A stretch of DNA of 64,000 nt from Hyphomonas oceanitis SCH89 (GTDB lineage Bacteria > Pseudomonadota > Alphaproteobacteria > Caulobacterales > Hyphomonadaceae). Below, piece by piece: positions 52,065 to 61,629 of this stretch; position 1 is the stretch's first letter; each line of letters starts with the position of its first letter. Location: positions 1 to 64,000 of the forward strand of contig NZ_ARYL01000010.1 in the NCBI RefSeq assembly GCF_000685295.1. The letters are read 5' to 3'. The notes beneath the pieces were generated by a model. That model searched no databases and was not told the DNA's origin. It saw only the letters and a list, made by a program, of their open reading frames with translations. Made by a program: the position numbers and the translations under genes.

Positions 52065-55016
52065 CTAGAACGACTTGCTTACATTCAGGAAGAAGCGACG
52101 GCCGATTGCATCGTACTGTGAGTAGAAGGCAGATGTGCCTACCCTGTCATACTCGCTGGAGACTGCAGAAAGGGCTGGTGGATGTTCGTCGAATACGTTG
52201 CGAACGCCCACGCGCACTTCAAATCCGTTGGGTAACTCACGCCCGACCGACACGCTGTGATACGTTACCTGCTCGGTTTTAAGTTTCAATCCGACCGGCT
52301 GGCCGAGATAGTTGGGCCATGCGTCGCCATTGTCTTCGATGTAGCTATCCAAGTTTGACGTCGCACCAATGAAATCCATGCCCCAGAAGTAGGACCATGG
52401 ACCACGGTCCAGCGTGACGTTGAGGTTACCAACCCATTCCGGCTCACCTGCTTCCCCTGTGGTGTCTAGCGGTTCACTGGTTGAAAAAAGAACGATCTCA
52501 TCATCTATTTGATATGTGTGCTGAGTATTTAGCGTCAGTGTGCCGAACGAAAAATCACGGCTGTACTCAGCGTTGAAGTCAAAGCCGGTGTTGGTCTGTG
52601 TCGCCACGTTGATGAAGTCGTTAGTGACCGTGTCGATGAGGTAGTTGTTGGGATCCCGGGTGAACTGGCCGCACAGCGGTTCGGTTGCGAAGCTCTCCGA
52701 GTCATAGCAACCAAGCAGGATGTTCGCCGCGCCAAGACGGGTAATCTCGTCCTTGATCTCGATTTCGAAATAATCGAGCGTTGCCCGGAAGTTGATCCAT
52801 GTTGGCGCCCAGATGATCCCAATATTCATTGCCTCGGACGTTTCGGGCGCGAGGAATGGGTTGCCTGTTGACGAAACGGTTGCAGAGCCGCCGCCGCCTG
52901 TCGGAACGAGCCCCGCAGGAAGGTCGGCCGCGCAATTGTCGAAGCGGCGTTGAGATATCGTTCCGTTGTCATACGCGTCGACGTAGTTAACGCAGGGATC
53001 AATAGATCTCTGGCCGGCAAATGCGGTTTGCCCGGCGAGTGCGGCCTCGAAAAGTTCCGCACCGCGGAACGACGTCCCGTATGTAGCCCGCAATTTGACG
53101 GAAGGCACAACCTGCCAGCCTAAGCCCGCCTTGTAGGTCGTGTTGTCCTGGCCAGCCTGTTGATCGCGTACATTGGTCTCTTCGCTTGTCCAACGTGCCG
53201 ACAGTGAAAGGTCGAGCGCCTCCATCAGCGGAGCGTCCTTGATCAGCGGAATGGCAAGTTCGCCAAAGATTGAGCTGGTATTCTTGGCGCCCTTTGTGAT
53301 GCCAGCGCTGGATGATCCCCAAGCATTGCCATCTCGGGTGACTTCTCCTGGGATATCATTGATGCGTTCGCGCAGGCGGTTTGCACCAAATCCGGCGCCG
53401 ACCGTGCCGGCAGGCAGTTCGAAGAGCGGCCCATCAAAGAACATTTCAAATTGCGTCTGCTCATAAACGGTGTTGCCAGTTTCACTGCCAAACATGAACT
53501 CGCGGTCTTGATCCGACACGTTGCCACGAAGTGTTTCCGGGTCATACCAGTTCACATCCACACAATTGACTCCCCGAACCGGCGTTACCGAGCCCGCACA
53601 TGTGTTGCCATTGAACCACTGGTAGGGTGTTATCGCGTCATCGTAGATCAGGTCTTGCTGATAGTCTCCGTCCGACCGCGAGAATTGAAGGTAGGCATTA
53701 TAATTCCAGTCCGAGAGCGCTGCATCGAAATTGCCGCGCACGCCGGCGACTGTATTGATGTAGTCAACGGTAATCTTTGTGTCGTTATGATCGGTAATCG
53801 CCGTCGGGCTGAGTCCAACAAATGCTCCGCTTCCTGCTACGCTTCCCCAACCATTGGCGAGCGCACTCGGACTGTTACTGATGGGAGTGCCGCCATAGTC
53901 GTAGACGTAGTCATACGTCCAGAACTGTCGATAGCCATTCACGTATGTCTCGCGACGGTTCATTAGGAATTCGCCATAGACGTCCATGTGCGAGCTGACT
54001 TCAAACTCCCCTGTACCGTAGAGCGTAATGCGCTCAACTTCCGGGCTCAGCGACTCTTCGTCTTGGAAAACGCTGTCGGCGTTTACAAGGCCGAGTGAGT
54101 CGCGGGCCGACGGGCCAAAAACGGGGTCTGGCGTTGCTCCCGGAAGCAGAAGCTCATCATAACCAACAGCGTAGAAACCGCCCGGTACGACAAGCCCAGC
54201 TGTATTGTTCACCGGGAATCCTGGCAGATAGTTGCCGAGGTCCCCGTCATAATCATACTGAATAAGCTGGGGGCGCCCCTGCCAAGGGGACGTCACTTGG
54301 GATGGGGAATTATAGTCGTAAACCCAAATATGACCCCAAGCCAGATCGTTACAGCGTGCATTGCCTGTGCGTGGATCGATGACGTCTGCGCGCGAGCCAT
54401 CGCTATTGAAGTAATAGTCTTCGCCGCACTTGTAATAGTCCCGGTCACCGCGAGCGAGCTCTTCCTGCTTGTAGTAGTCGAAGGAAAGCATCGCATGGCC
54501 GCGCTCAAATGTTTTGCCCCAGGTTGCGCTGCCTTGGAGCTGTTCGCCGCCGGAATTTTCCGGAGCTGATACAAAAAAGTCCAAGTCCAGACCATCATCC
54601 TTTTTGGTTATAATGTTCACAACACCCGCAACGGCATCTGAACCATAGACAGACGAAGCGCCGTCTTTAAGGATTTCAACGCTTTCCACAGCGGAAAGCG
54701 GTATGGCGTTCAGGTCAAAGGCCGAAACAGCACCACGCGTACCGGCAGGTCCTGCACGACGACCGTTAATCAAGACGAGTGTGCGATTGGCGCCAAGTCC
54801 GCGCAGCGAAACCGTTTCAGTACCGACGCCCCCGTTTTGTACAAATGCGGACGACGACGCCGCAGTCACTTGCGGAGAGCCAGCTGCAACCGTCGCAGTC
54901 TGAAGCAGGGAGCCGACATCTGAAATGCCCTCAAGCGCCGCCTCGTCCGTTCTTAGAATCTGGATAGGCGCGACGCTCGTGTACTCGCTCGACAGGCGCG
55001 AACCCGTAACGCGCAC
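52065..55016 (-). CDS. TonB-dependent receptor, body separated from its signal peptide by a frameshift
   Basis: A 983-residue outer-membrane receptor. The plug begins at VTGSRLSSEYTSVAPIQIL and contains GVGTETVSLRGLGANRTLVLINGRRAG and VESVEILKDGASSVYGSDAVAGVVNIITKK. The barrel covers about 170-983 and ends in the typical aromatic residue (NVSKSF). The first codon available in this frame is a GTG without a ribosome site, so the frame cannot be exported on its own. The signal peptide and TonB-box region lie in another frame (54953-55189). It is divergent from an S9 peptidase gene, which suggests peptide uptake. Confidence 0.85.
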   Translation of the reverse strand: MRVTGSRLSSEYTSVAPIQILRTDEAALEGISDVGSLLQTATVAAGSPQVTAASSSAFVQNGGVGTETVSLRGLGANRTLVLINGRRAGPAGTRGAVSAFDLNAIPLSAVESVEILKDGASSVYGSDAVAGVVNIITKKDDGLDLDFFVSAPENSGGEQLQGSATWGKTFERGHAMLSFDYYKQEELARGDRDYYKCGEDYYFNSDGSRADVIDPRTGNARCNDLAWGHIWVYDYNSPSQVTSPWQGRPQLIQYDYDGDLGNYLPGFPVNNTAGLVVPGGFYAVGYDELLLPGATPDPVFGPSARDSLGLVNADSVFQDEESLSPEVERITLYGTGEFEVSSHMDVYGEFLMNRRETYVNGYRQFWTYDYVYDYGGTPISNSPSALANGWGSVAGSGAFVGLSPTAITDHNDTKITVDYINTVAGVRGNFDAALSDWNYNAYLQFSRSDGDYQQDLIYDDAITPYQWFNGNTCAGSVTPVRGVNCVDVNWYDPETLRGNVSDQDREFMFGSETGNTVYEQTQFEMFFDGPLFELPAGTVGAGFGANRLRERINDIPGEVTRDGNAWGSSSAGITKGAKNTSSIFGELAIPLIKDAPLMEALDLSLSARWTSEETNVRDQQAGQDNTTYKAGLGWQVVPSVKLRATYGTSFRGAELFEAALAGQTAFAGQRSIDPCVNYVDAYDNGTISQRRFDNCAADLPAGLVPTGGGGSATVSSTGNPFLAPETSEAMNIGIIWAPTWINFRATLDYFEIEIKDEITRLGAANILLGCYDSESFATEPLCGQFTRDPNNYLIDTVTNDFINVATQTNTGFDFNAEYSRDFSFGTLTLNTQHTYQIDDEIVLFSTSEPLDTTGEAGEPEWVGNLNVTLDRGPWSYFWGMDFIGATSNLDSYIEDNGDAWPNYLGQPVGLKLKTEQVTYHSVSVGRELPNGFEVRVGVRNVFDEHPPALSAVSSEYDRVGTSAFYSQYDAIGRRFFLNVSKSF

Positions 55017-55189
55017 GAGACATCAAGCTTCTTTTCGTCTGCAGCTTCAGTAACCGGCGCGACGACGGCAACTGCCTCGTCTTCCGTTACATCTGCTTCC
55101 TGTGCGAAAACATTGCTGCCAAGTCCGGCGCACAACGCCGTGATGGCAACCGTGCGCAATAGCGCACCGCTGTAATTCATAGGTTTCAT
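54953..55189 (-). pseudogene. 5' fragment of the TonB receptor (signal peptide region)
   Basis: From the ATG at 55189, with GGAG upstream, this frame encodes MKPMNYSGALLRTVAITALCAGLGSNVFAQ, a clear signal peptide, and an acidic linker ending EKKLDV. It then runs into about 20 out-of-frame residues (SCALRVRACR). Deleting one GA of the GAGA at 55017-55020 would read LDVVRVTGSRL, exactly the usual receptor junction. So a 2-base tandem duplication (or a 1-base loss) has split one gene of about 1042 codons. It may be a true mutation, a phase-variable state or a sequencing error. Confidence 0.8.
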
Positions 55190-55535
55190 GAGTGGCTTCT
55201 CCGTTTCCCTCATTTCATGGAGAGCATCCGTCAATGACCCGGCCTCAACTCCGGCAATAAGACGACTACCCCTGCATGAATTGTTGCGATCTCGTAATCT
55301 AGAGATCAATGGCGATTATGCATAATTGGTCAAAAGAGTGACATTAGTGACATATTTGCCATAATTCGTGCGCGGATTGCACAAGCTATGCACAGTTTGA
55401 GCATCGCAGAGTCCATTTGGGCAAGACTATGCCACGAAGGCGCATTCTGGCAGAAGCGTCTGCTTCAGGTAAACACCGTGAGTTGACATGCCCGCGGCTG
55501 CCGGGTGACACCGGAATGAGGGAGACCAACAGACC
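55190..55535. promoter_or_regulatory. divergent control region of receptor and S9 peptidase genes
   Basis: This 346-base gap has no convincing gene. It is AT-richer than its surroundings and holds several repeated signals. There is a palindrome GATCTC-N8-GAGATC (55288-55307). There is also a tandem 9-base direct repeat, AGTGACATT and AGTGACATA (55337-55354), flanked by two CATAATT boxes (about 55320 and 55360). These could be operators for a regulator of the two divergent genes. Core promoters could not be fixed by eye. Confidence 0.5.
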
Positions 55536-57560
55536 ATGATGAAACCGATCCTGACTTCGCTTCTGCTCGCATGTGGCCTTGCCGCGCCCGTCATGGGCCC
55601 AGCCAGCGCGGACCCCATTCCAATTGATGACCTTGCCCGCCTTCCGGCCATTGAGAACGTCACCGTTACGACGGACGGCAAGACAATGTTCGCCTTGCTC
55701 GGGCCGAGCACGGGCAATGATCAGGATCGCGCCGTGGTTGCGGCATGGGATCTCGAAGACCTGTCAAAGGCGCCGGTCATCGCCGGACCCGACGGCAATG
55801 ACAGCGAGTTCATGTACCTGCAGGCACTGAAGAATGGTTATGTTCTGGCGGCTGTGCGCAGACCTTTCACCGGCTCCCTGCGCGGCTGCAGCGAGGGCAA
55901 GTCGACCGGCTCCACGCGCACGTGGGTGGTAAAAACACTCATCACCGACAAGACTTTCAAGAAGTTCGAAGAGCCATTCATCGACATGGGCAGCATGCGC
56001 GGCATGAGCAAGAACACCGAAACGTGCCTGCGCATGGAAGCTCGTGGGTCGGTCGTTTCACGCATGGCCGCGGACCCGGACACAGTGCTGATTTCACGCC
56101 TCAGCGCGAAATCCTTCGAAACAGAACTTGCCCGTCTGAACCTCAAGGACAACAAGGTTGACGTCGTTTACCAGAACTCCGGCACCCGCGCGGCTGGCTA
56201 TGCCGATCCTTGGGATGGCGAGGTGATGTCAGAGGCCGATTTCGACGAAACTTCCGATACTTTCTACCAGGACACGTATCTGAAGGTCGAAAAAGGCGGC
56301 ACCCTGGAGAAACAGGATGCGCTGCGGATTGACCTCGTTGATCGTCGCAAGCTGGACGTCATCCATTGGGATGGGCAGACTGGCCTTTACTACATCCTGA
56401 CGAACAAGATGTCAGACAAGGCGCAGATCTACACCTATGATCCGAAGACAAAGACGCTGAGCGACGAGCCGGTTTTCGCGCATCCTGATTTTGATGCGGC
56501 GGGCATGGTCACCTCTACTGTTGCGGCAGAGTTCGGCAAGGTTCTGGGCTTTACATACTATGCCGATATTGTCCGCACCACTTGGGTAGACCCGGATCTG
56601 GGCGGCATCGTCCTTGGTCTCGAACAGGCTATGCCGGGCGAGAATATCAGCGTCATTTATGCATCTGACGACCGCAACCGCATCATCTTCGAAGCCTCGT
56701 CCGTGAAGAACGCGGGGCGTTTTTACGTGCTGGATGATCGCAAGAACCTGCAATCGCTTGGCGCGGCGCGGCCGTGGATCGATCCGGCTGATATCGGTGA
56801 TACCAAGCTGGTCTATTACGACGCCCGCGATGGCCGTAAAACGCCGGCCCTGCTGACCACGCCTGCCGGCTGGAAAGAGGGTGACGCACCGGGCAAGGCG
56901 ATCGTGCTGCCGCATGGCGGCCCCTGGGCGCGGGACTTTGGCGGCTGGGATGCCAGCGGATGGATTCCGTTCCTGACATCGCGCGGCTTCGCCGTTCTCC
57001 AGCCGCAATATCGCGGCAGCACCGACTGGGGGCTTGACCAGTGGCGCGCCGGTGACGGCCAGTATGGCTACAAGGCGCAGGACGACCTGGAAGATGGCGC
57101 TGCATGGCTTGTCTCGAGCGGGCTGGCCAAGGCCGACCGCATGGCGATCTTCGGCTATTCCTATGGCGGCTATGCCGCGATGGCGGCAACGACGCGGACA
57201 AACAGTCCCTTCCAGTGCGCCATTGCCGGGGCCGGTTATGCCGAATCCGCCAAGATCAATGTCGGCGTGGACCGCAGCCGCTTTGGCCGCATGGCCTATG
57301 CCAACGCTCTCTCAGGCAAAGACGTGATTCGCGATGCGGATCAGGCCAGCATTCCTGTCCTGATCTTCCATGGCGACCGCGACGTGCGCGTGCCCAACAC
57401 GTTTGGCGAAGCGTTCTATAATGCCGTGAAGGGCCACACCAAGGCCAAATATGTCAGCATTGCTGACCAGCCTCACAGCCTGCCCTGGACGCCGGACCAG
57501 CAGCGCCAGTCGCTGGAGGCCATTGAGGACTTCCTTTATGGAGAGTGCGGCCTGAAATAG
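55536..57560 (+). CDS. secreted S9 family prolyl oligopeptidase-like peptidase
   Basis: A 674-residue serine peptidase with a signal peptide (MMKPILTSLLLACGLAAPVMGPASA). The N-terminal part (to about 420) should form a beta-propeller. The C-terminal alpha/beta-hydrolase domain carries S542 in GYSYGG, D616 in HGDRDVRVP and H647 in DQPHSLPW. The oxyanion region is LPHGGPWARD. It cleaves short peptides in the periplasm or outside. Divergence from a TonB receptor gene fits a peptide-scavenging pair. GGGAG lies a little far before the ATG at 55536; 55539 is also possible. Confidence 0.92.
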   Translation: MMKPILTSLLLACGLAAPVMGPASADPIPIDDLARLPAIENVTVTTDGKTMFALLGPSTGNDQDRAVVAAWDLEDLSKAPVIAGPDGNDSEFMYLQALKNGYVLAAVRRPFTGSLRGCSEGKSTGSTRTWVVKTLITDKTFKKFEEPFIDMGSMRGMSKNTETCLRMEARGSVVSRMAADPDTVLISRLSAKSFETELARLNLKDNKVDVVYQNSGTRAAGYADPWDGEVMSEADFDETSDTFYQDTYLKVEKGGTLEKQDALRIDLVDRRKLDVIHWDGQTGLYYILTNKMSDKAQIYTYDPKTKTLSDEPVFAHPDFDAAGMVTSTVAAEFGKVLGFTYYADIVRTTWVDPDLGGIVLGLEQAMPGENISVIYASDDRNRIIFEASSVKNAGRFYVLDDRKNLQSLGAARPWIDPADIGDTKLVYYDARDGRKTPALLTTPAGWKEGDAPGKAIVLPHGGPWARDFGGWDASGWIPFLTSRGFAVLQPQYRGSTDWGLDQWRAGDGQYGYKAQDDLEDGAAWLVSSGLAKADRMAIFGYSYGGYAAMAATTRTNSPFQCAIAGAGYAESAKINVGVDRSRFGRMAYANALSGKDVIRDADQASIPVLIFHGDRDVRVPNTFGEAFYNAVKGHTKAKYVSIADQPHSLPWTPDQQRQSLEAIEDFLYGECGLK

Positions 57561-57574
57561 CTGAAACGACTTGT

Positions 57575-57598
57575 CGCCACCTCGCTCGCGGGGTGGCG
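57575..57598 (+). terminator. possible terminator hairpin after the S9 peptidase gene
   Basis: Stem CGCCACC (57575-57581) with GGTGGCG (57592-57598) begins 14 bases after the stop. The downstream ATTTT is displaced by about 10 bases, so it is a weak intrinsic terminator at best. It also lies just outside the 3' end of the - strand tRNA gene. Confidence 0.35.
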
Positions 57599-57624
57599 CC
57601 TCAGGCCTGATTTTCTGGGAAAAC

Positions 57625-57699
57625 TGGTGCCGCGAGGGAGAATTGAACTCCCGACCTCGTCATTACCAATGACGCGCTCTACCACTGAGCTACCGCGGC
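57625..57699 (-). tRNA. tRNA-Thr (anticodon GGT)
   Basis: On the - strand the sequence folds as a full cloverleaf. The acceptor is GCCGCGG paired with TCGCGGC. The D arm is GCTC-AGTGGTA-GAGC. The anticodon stem is CGTCA/TGACG with loop TTGGTAA, giving anticodon GGT. The T arm contains GTTCAATTC in GGGAG-TTCAATT-CTCCC. The discriminator A and an encoded CCA (57625-57627) finish it. It decodes ACC/ACU. It is divergent from the small basic protein gene that precedes murA. Confidence 0.97.
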
Positions 57700-57776
57700 G
57701 TTGCCGTTTGCAAGTCGCGGCTTTAGCTTAAGCCTACCCAGATGAAAAGACCGTTTCGCCGCGAAAAGCTGTACTT

Positions 57777-57917
57777 ATGTCCCATACGCCGAAAGACCCG
57801 CAAATTGCTGCCCGCCGCGCTGAGGCGCTGCGGGCGAATCTGAAACGCCGGAAGGCTGCCTCCCGGAAGGCGAGCGACACGCCGCCTGCGCCTGAAAAGC
57901 CAACCAAAAGCTCCTGA
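57777..57917 (+). CDS. small basic protein upstream of murA (46 aa)
   Basis: An ATG at 57777 opens a 46-residue ORF whose product is rich in Arg, Lys and Ala (QIAARRAEALRANLKRRK, then KAASRKASD) with a Pro/Lys tail. By eye it has a basic helix followed by a disordered end. Short proteins with an ALRANLKRRK core are, from memory, commonly annotated at this position before murA in alphaproteobacteria, so it is likely real and conserved. It begins 78 bases from the divergent tRNA-Thr gene. Its function is unknown; RNA or ribosome contact is only a guess from charge. Confidence 0.68.
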   Translation: MSHTPKDPQIAARRAEALRANLKRRKAASRKASDTPPAPEKPTKSS

Positions 57918-57999
57918 CGCTGCCTCGGCGCCAACAATGCCCCACCCACAGCACAATCACGCCTTTCCCGCGCCGTGAACCGCTCTATAAGTGCGCCCC

Positions 58000-59280
58000 A
58001 TGGATAGATTGAACATTATTGGCGGCGCTGAGCTCAACGGCCGCATTCCCGTTTCCGGCGCCAAGAACTCGGCGCTGAAGCTCATGGTGGCTTGCCTGCT
58101 GACCGACGAGCCGATCACGCTGACCAATATGCCAAGCTTGGCGGACACGCGCTTCCTGGCGCAGCTGCTGGAGACTCTCGGTGTGGAGGTCTACTGGCCA
58201 AAGGGCGAGTCGACGTGCCACCTCAATGCTGCCGAGCTGAAAAGCACGATCGCGCCCTATGAACAGGTGCGCAAGATGCGGGCGAGCTTCAACGTTCTTG
58301 GACCGTTGATTGCCCGTTCCGGGCACGCGACCGTGTCATTGCCGGGCGGTTGCGCGATCGGTGCGCGACCGGTCGACCTCCATTTGCAGGCACTGGAAGC
58401 CATGGGCGCTGACCTGAAGGTCGAGCAGGGCTATGTGAAGGCGGCAGCCATTCAGGGCCTCAAAGGCGCTCATATCGTGTTCTCGATGCCGAGCGTCGGC
58501 GCGACGGAGCATGCGATGCTGACGGCCACGCTGGCGTCAGGTGAGACCATTCTCGAAAACGCGGCGCGCGAGCCGGAGATCGAGGATCTCGCTGACTGCC
58601 TGAACAAGATGGGCGCGAAGATTACCGGCGCCGGCACGTCCACGATCCGCGTCCAGGGCGTGGAAAAGCTGCACGGCACCACGCATGCCGTGATGCCGGA
58701 CCGGATCGAGGCGGGCACTTATGCCATGGCGGCAGCGGCAGCGGGCGGCGACGTCACACTCGACGGCTGCCCGGTCGAGGCGCTCGGCGCGATGATTGCC
58801 AAGCTGCGCGAGGCCGGTGTTACGGTGGACGCCGACGAAGCGGCCCAGACGCTGCGCATCCGTCGCAATGGCACGCGCCTCAAGGCGGTGAACGTATCGA
58901 CCCAGCCGCACCCCGGTTTCCCCACGGACTTGCAGGCTCAGTTCATGGCACTGATGAGCGTTGCCGATGGCACGAGCATCATCCGCGAGACGATTTTCGA
59001 GAACCGTTTCATGCACGCCCCCGAGCTGCAGCGGCTGGGCGCCAATATTCTCGTGCGTGGGCAGGAAGCCGTTGTGAAGGGCGTTCCGCACCTCACTGGC
59101 GCGCCTGTTATGGCGACAGACCTGCGCGCTTCGGTATCACTTGTGATTGCAGGGCTTGCGGCCGAGGGTGAGACTGTGGTGAACCGTATCTACCATCTCG
59201 ATCGCGGGTTCGAGCGGCTGGAAGCAAAACTGAATGCCTGCGGCGCCAATATCAAGCGCCTGTCGGGCGAGGATGAATAA
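58000..59280 (+). CDS. murA: UDP-N-acetylglucosamine 1-carboxyvinyltransferase
   Basis: A 426-residue enzyme of the first committed step of peptidoglycan synthesis, transferring enolpyruvate from PEP to UDP-GlcNAc. The frame opens with a GTG at 57991, but ATG at 58000 gives the normal start MDRLNIIGG. Catalytic residues are K22-N23 (SGAKNSALK) and C118 in [15 protein letters not shown], the fosfomycin-sensitive cysteine. The end RLSGEDE is normal. It heads a + strand group with DUF2948, hisD and UPF0262 genes, an order recurrent in alphaproteobacteria. Confidence 0.97.
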   Translation: MDRLNIIGGAELNGRIPVSGAKNSALKLMVACLLTDEPITLTNMPSLADTRFLAQLLETLGVEVYWPKGESTCHLNAAELKSTIAPYEQVRKMRASFNVLGPLIARSGHATVSLPGGCAIGARPVDLHLQALEAMGADLKVEQGYVKAAAIQGLKGAHIVFSMPSVGATEHAMLTATLASGETILENAAREPEIEDLADCLNKMGAKITGAGTSTIRVQGVEKLHGTTHAVMPDRIEAGTYAMAAAAAGGDVTLDGCPVEALGAMIAKLREAGVTVDADEAAQTLRIRRNGTRLKAVNVSTQPHPGFPTDLQAQFMALMSVADGTSIIRETIFENRFMHAPELQRLGANILVRGQEAVVKGVPHLTGAPVMATDLRASVSLVIAGLAAEGETVVNRIYHLDRGFERLEAKLNACGANIKRLSGEDE

Positions 59281-59289
59281 GGGGCCAAT

Positions 59290-59742
59290 ATGTCCGAGCC
59301 ACAAGCGCTGCGTCTCCTGGCGGAAACGCCCGAGGACCTTCAAGTCATTGCAGCCGCGGTTCAGGATTCGGTCGTTAAGGCCGGCAGCCTGAAATACGAG
59401 GCAAAGCAGCGTCGCTTTTCACTGGAGCTGAACCGGTTCCGCTGGGAAGCTGGCCAGCCGAACCGCAAGGAAGGCGCACGCGTGCGCTCGCTGCTGGCGT
59501 TTGATGGCGTTCTGGGCGCGAAGACGCGGGCCGTGACGAAAGTGGATCCGGAACTGATCCTCTCGCTGCTTGAAGTGACGTTCACGCCAGCCGAAGAACC
59601 GCCCGGCGGCACGGTCACGCTTCTATTCGCTGGCGATGGCGAGATTACGCTGGATGTTGAAGTGCTGGATGCAACGCTGCTGGACAGTGATTATGTCTGG
59701 CCGACGCGCAACCTGCCGAGCCACGAGCGTCGCCGGAAATAG
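59290..59742 (+). CDS. DUF2948 family protein
   Basis: A 150-residue protein of DUF2948, a family found next to murA and hisD in alphaproteobacteria. The pattern LLAETPEDLQVIAAAVQDSVVKAGSLKYEAKQRRFSLELNRFRWE and the end DAEVLDATLLDSDYVWPTRNLPSHERR (LDVEVLDATLLD in this copy) support the assignment. No enzymatic motif is visible and the biological role is unknown. It begins ten bases after the murA stop with GGGG/GGCC leader sequence and is probably co-transcribed with murA. Confidence 0.9.
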   Translation: MSEPQALRLLAETPEDLQVIAAAVQDSVVKAGSLKYEAKQRRFSLELNRFRWEAGQPNRKEGARVRSLLAFDGVLGAKTRAVTKVDPELILSLLEVTFTPAEEPPGGTVTLLFAGDGEITLDVEVLDATLLDSDYVWPTRNLPSHERRRK

Positions 59743-59841
59743 GCCATGACCCTGCCCATGCGGCATGGCGGCCTAACCAGCGCCTTGCCAGCCGGGATAT
59801 GACAGTCCATGTACCGGGTTTTGGAAAGCCGGGTCCCCCTC

Positions 59842-61149
59842 ATGGTCCGTAAATTTGATGCCCTTCAGCCGGATTTCGAAACCGGCTTTGCTGCCTTCCT
59901 CGCGGAGGATCGCGGCACAGGGCATGATGTGGCCAGCATTGTGCGCAAAATTCTCGATGATGTTGAGGCATCCGGCGGGCAGGCTGTGGCCGATTACACG
60001 GCAAAATTTGATGCGTTGCAGGTCAATCCGACGACCCTTCAGTCTGATAATGTGGACCTTCACGCTCTCGCAGCCAATTGCCCGGCCGACCTGCGCGAGG
60101 CCATCGATTTCGCCCATGACCGGATTGCCGCCTATCACACCGCGCAGCGACCGGCGGACCACCGCTTCACTGATACAGCAGGCGTTGAGCTTGGCTGGCG
60201 CTGGACCGCGCTGGCAAGCGTTGGTGTCTATGTGCCCGGAGGCCGCGCGAGTTATCCGTCTTCCGTCCTGATGAACACCGTGCCGGCGAAGATTGCCGGC
60301 GTGTCGCGGATCGTGATGGTGGCGCCTGCGCCGGGCGGCGAGCTTGCGCCTGCCGTTGCGTATGCAGCGCTCAAAGCCGGCGTTGATGAATTCTATCCTA
60401 TCGGGGGCGCGCAGGCCGTTGCCGCGCTGGCCTTCGGCGCTGGCCGCCTGAAGCCGGTCGACAAGATTGTTGGCCCCGGCAATGCCTTTGTCGCTGAGGC
60501 GAAACGCCAGGTTTTTGGCCGCGTTGGCATCGACACCATTGCCGGTCCGTCTGAGATTTTGGTGATTGCCGACCATACGGCAAATCCTGACTGGGTAGCC
60601 GCCGATCTCCTTTCGCAGGCCGAGCATGATCCATCGAGTCAGTCTATCCTGATCGCCGTGGATAAGGCTGTGGGCAAGGCTGTGGAAATCTCTGTGGAAA
60701 ACCAGTTGAAGGAATTGGCGACCGGCGAGCGGGCGCGTCTTTCGTGGGAGGCCCACGGCGCCATCATCGATGCGCCAGACCTCGAAACTGCAGCAGCCAT
60801 TGCGAACCAGATCGCACCGGAGCACCTGGAGCTGGCCATTGCCGATCCGGACGCGCTCCTGCCACTGATCCAGCATGCGGGCGCGGTCTTCCTTGGCCAC
60901 CTGACCCCTGAGGCGCTGGGCGATTACGTGACGGGCTCCAACCACGTGCTGCCGACCAGCCGCGCCGCGCGTTTTGGCTCCGGCCTTGGCCTCTATGACT
61001 TCCTGAAGCGCATGAGCATCCAGCGGGTCAGCCCTGAGGGCTTTGCGGCGCTTGCACCGGCGGCCCTGCGCCTTGCCGAGGCCGAACGCCTGCCGGCGCA
61101 TGCCCGTTCTGTGTCCATTCGTACCAACCGGAGCGGGGCTGATGGGTGA
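59842..61149 (+). CDS. hisD: histidinol dehydrogenase
   Basis: The frame starts at 59809; the ATG at 59842 gives 435 residues and the usual start ([12 protein letters not shown]). Neither start has a clear Shine-Dalgarno. The enzyme carries out the last two oxidation steps of histidine synthesis with zinc and NAD. Visible motifs are [57 protein letters not shown] (zinc/His region) and [21 protein letters not shown]. The stop overlaps the UPF0262 gene by eight bases. Confidence 0.95.
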   Translation: MVRKFDALQPDFETGFAAFLAEDRGTGHDVASIVRKILDDVEASGGQAVADYTAKFDALQVNPTTLQSDNVDLHALAANCPADLREAIDFAHDRIAAYHTAQRPADHRFTDTAGVELGWRWTALASVGVYVPGGRASYPSSVLMNTVPAKIAGVSRIVMVAPAPGGELAPAVAYAALKAGVDEFYPIGGAQAVAALAFGAGRLKPVDKIVGPGNAFVAEAKRQVFGRVGIDTIAGPSEILVIADHTANPDWVAADLLSQAEHDPSSQSILIAVDKAVGKAVEISVENQLKELATGERARLSWEAHGAIIDAPDLETAAAIANQIAPEHLELAIADPDALLPLIQHAGAVFLGHLTPEALGDYVTGSNHVLPTSRAARFGSGLGLYDFLKRMSIQRVSPEGFAALAPAALRLAEAERLPAHARSVSIRTNRSGADG

Positions 61150-61618
61150 AAACCGGCTGATCTCGATCCATATCGATGAGGAGACGCTTGGTGCGTCCGG
61201 CCCGGATGCGGAGCATGAGCGCCGCGTTGCCATATTCGACCTGATTGAAGAGAACAGTTTCGGCCTGCCGGACCATGACAGGGGCCCCTATGCCCTCAGC
61301 CTGTCTCAGGTGGAGCGCAAGCTGGTCTTCGCCATCCGCGACGAGGCCGGCGCGGACGTGCACACCTTTATCCTGTCCATGGGCCCGTTCCGGGGCGTGA
61401 TCCGCGATTATTTCATGATCTGCGACAGCTATTACGATGCCATCCGCAACCAGACGCCGCATCAGATCGAGGCCATCGACATGGCGCGGCGCGGTATCCA
61501 CAATGAGGGTTCGGAACTGCTAGCCGAGCGCCTCGAAGGTAAGGTCGATGTCGATTTCCACACGTCCCGCCGCCTGTTCACCCTGATCTGCGCCCTGCAT
61601 GCGGGGCAGACGCGCTAG
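61142..61618 (+). CDS. UPF0262 family protein
   Basis: A 158-residue protein of UPF0262, restricted to alphaproteobacteria and typically located after hisD. The frame opens at 61043 inside hisD, but the ATG at 61142 gives the family start [42 protein letters not shown]. The core [42 protein letters not shown] is diagnostic. Function unknown. It is translationally coupled to hisD. Confidence 0.93.
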   Translation: MGENRLISIHIDEETLGASGPDAEHERRVAIFDLIEENSFGLPDHDRGPYALSLSQVERKLVFAIRDEAGADVHTFILSMGPFRGVIRDYFMICDSYYDAIRNQTPHQIEAIDMARRGIHNEGSELLAERLEGKVDVDFHTSRRLFTLICALHAGQTR

Positions 61619-61629
61619 CGCTATTTGCT

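Noticed and set aside
52065-55016. Treating the GTG at 55016 as the true start of a short receptor.
   Set aside because: No ribosome site and no signal peptide. The upstream frame supplies both, so a frameshift is the better explanation.
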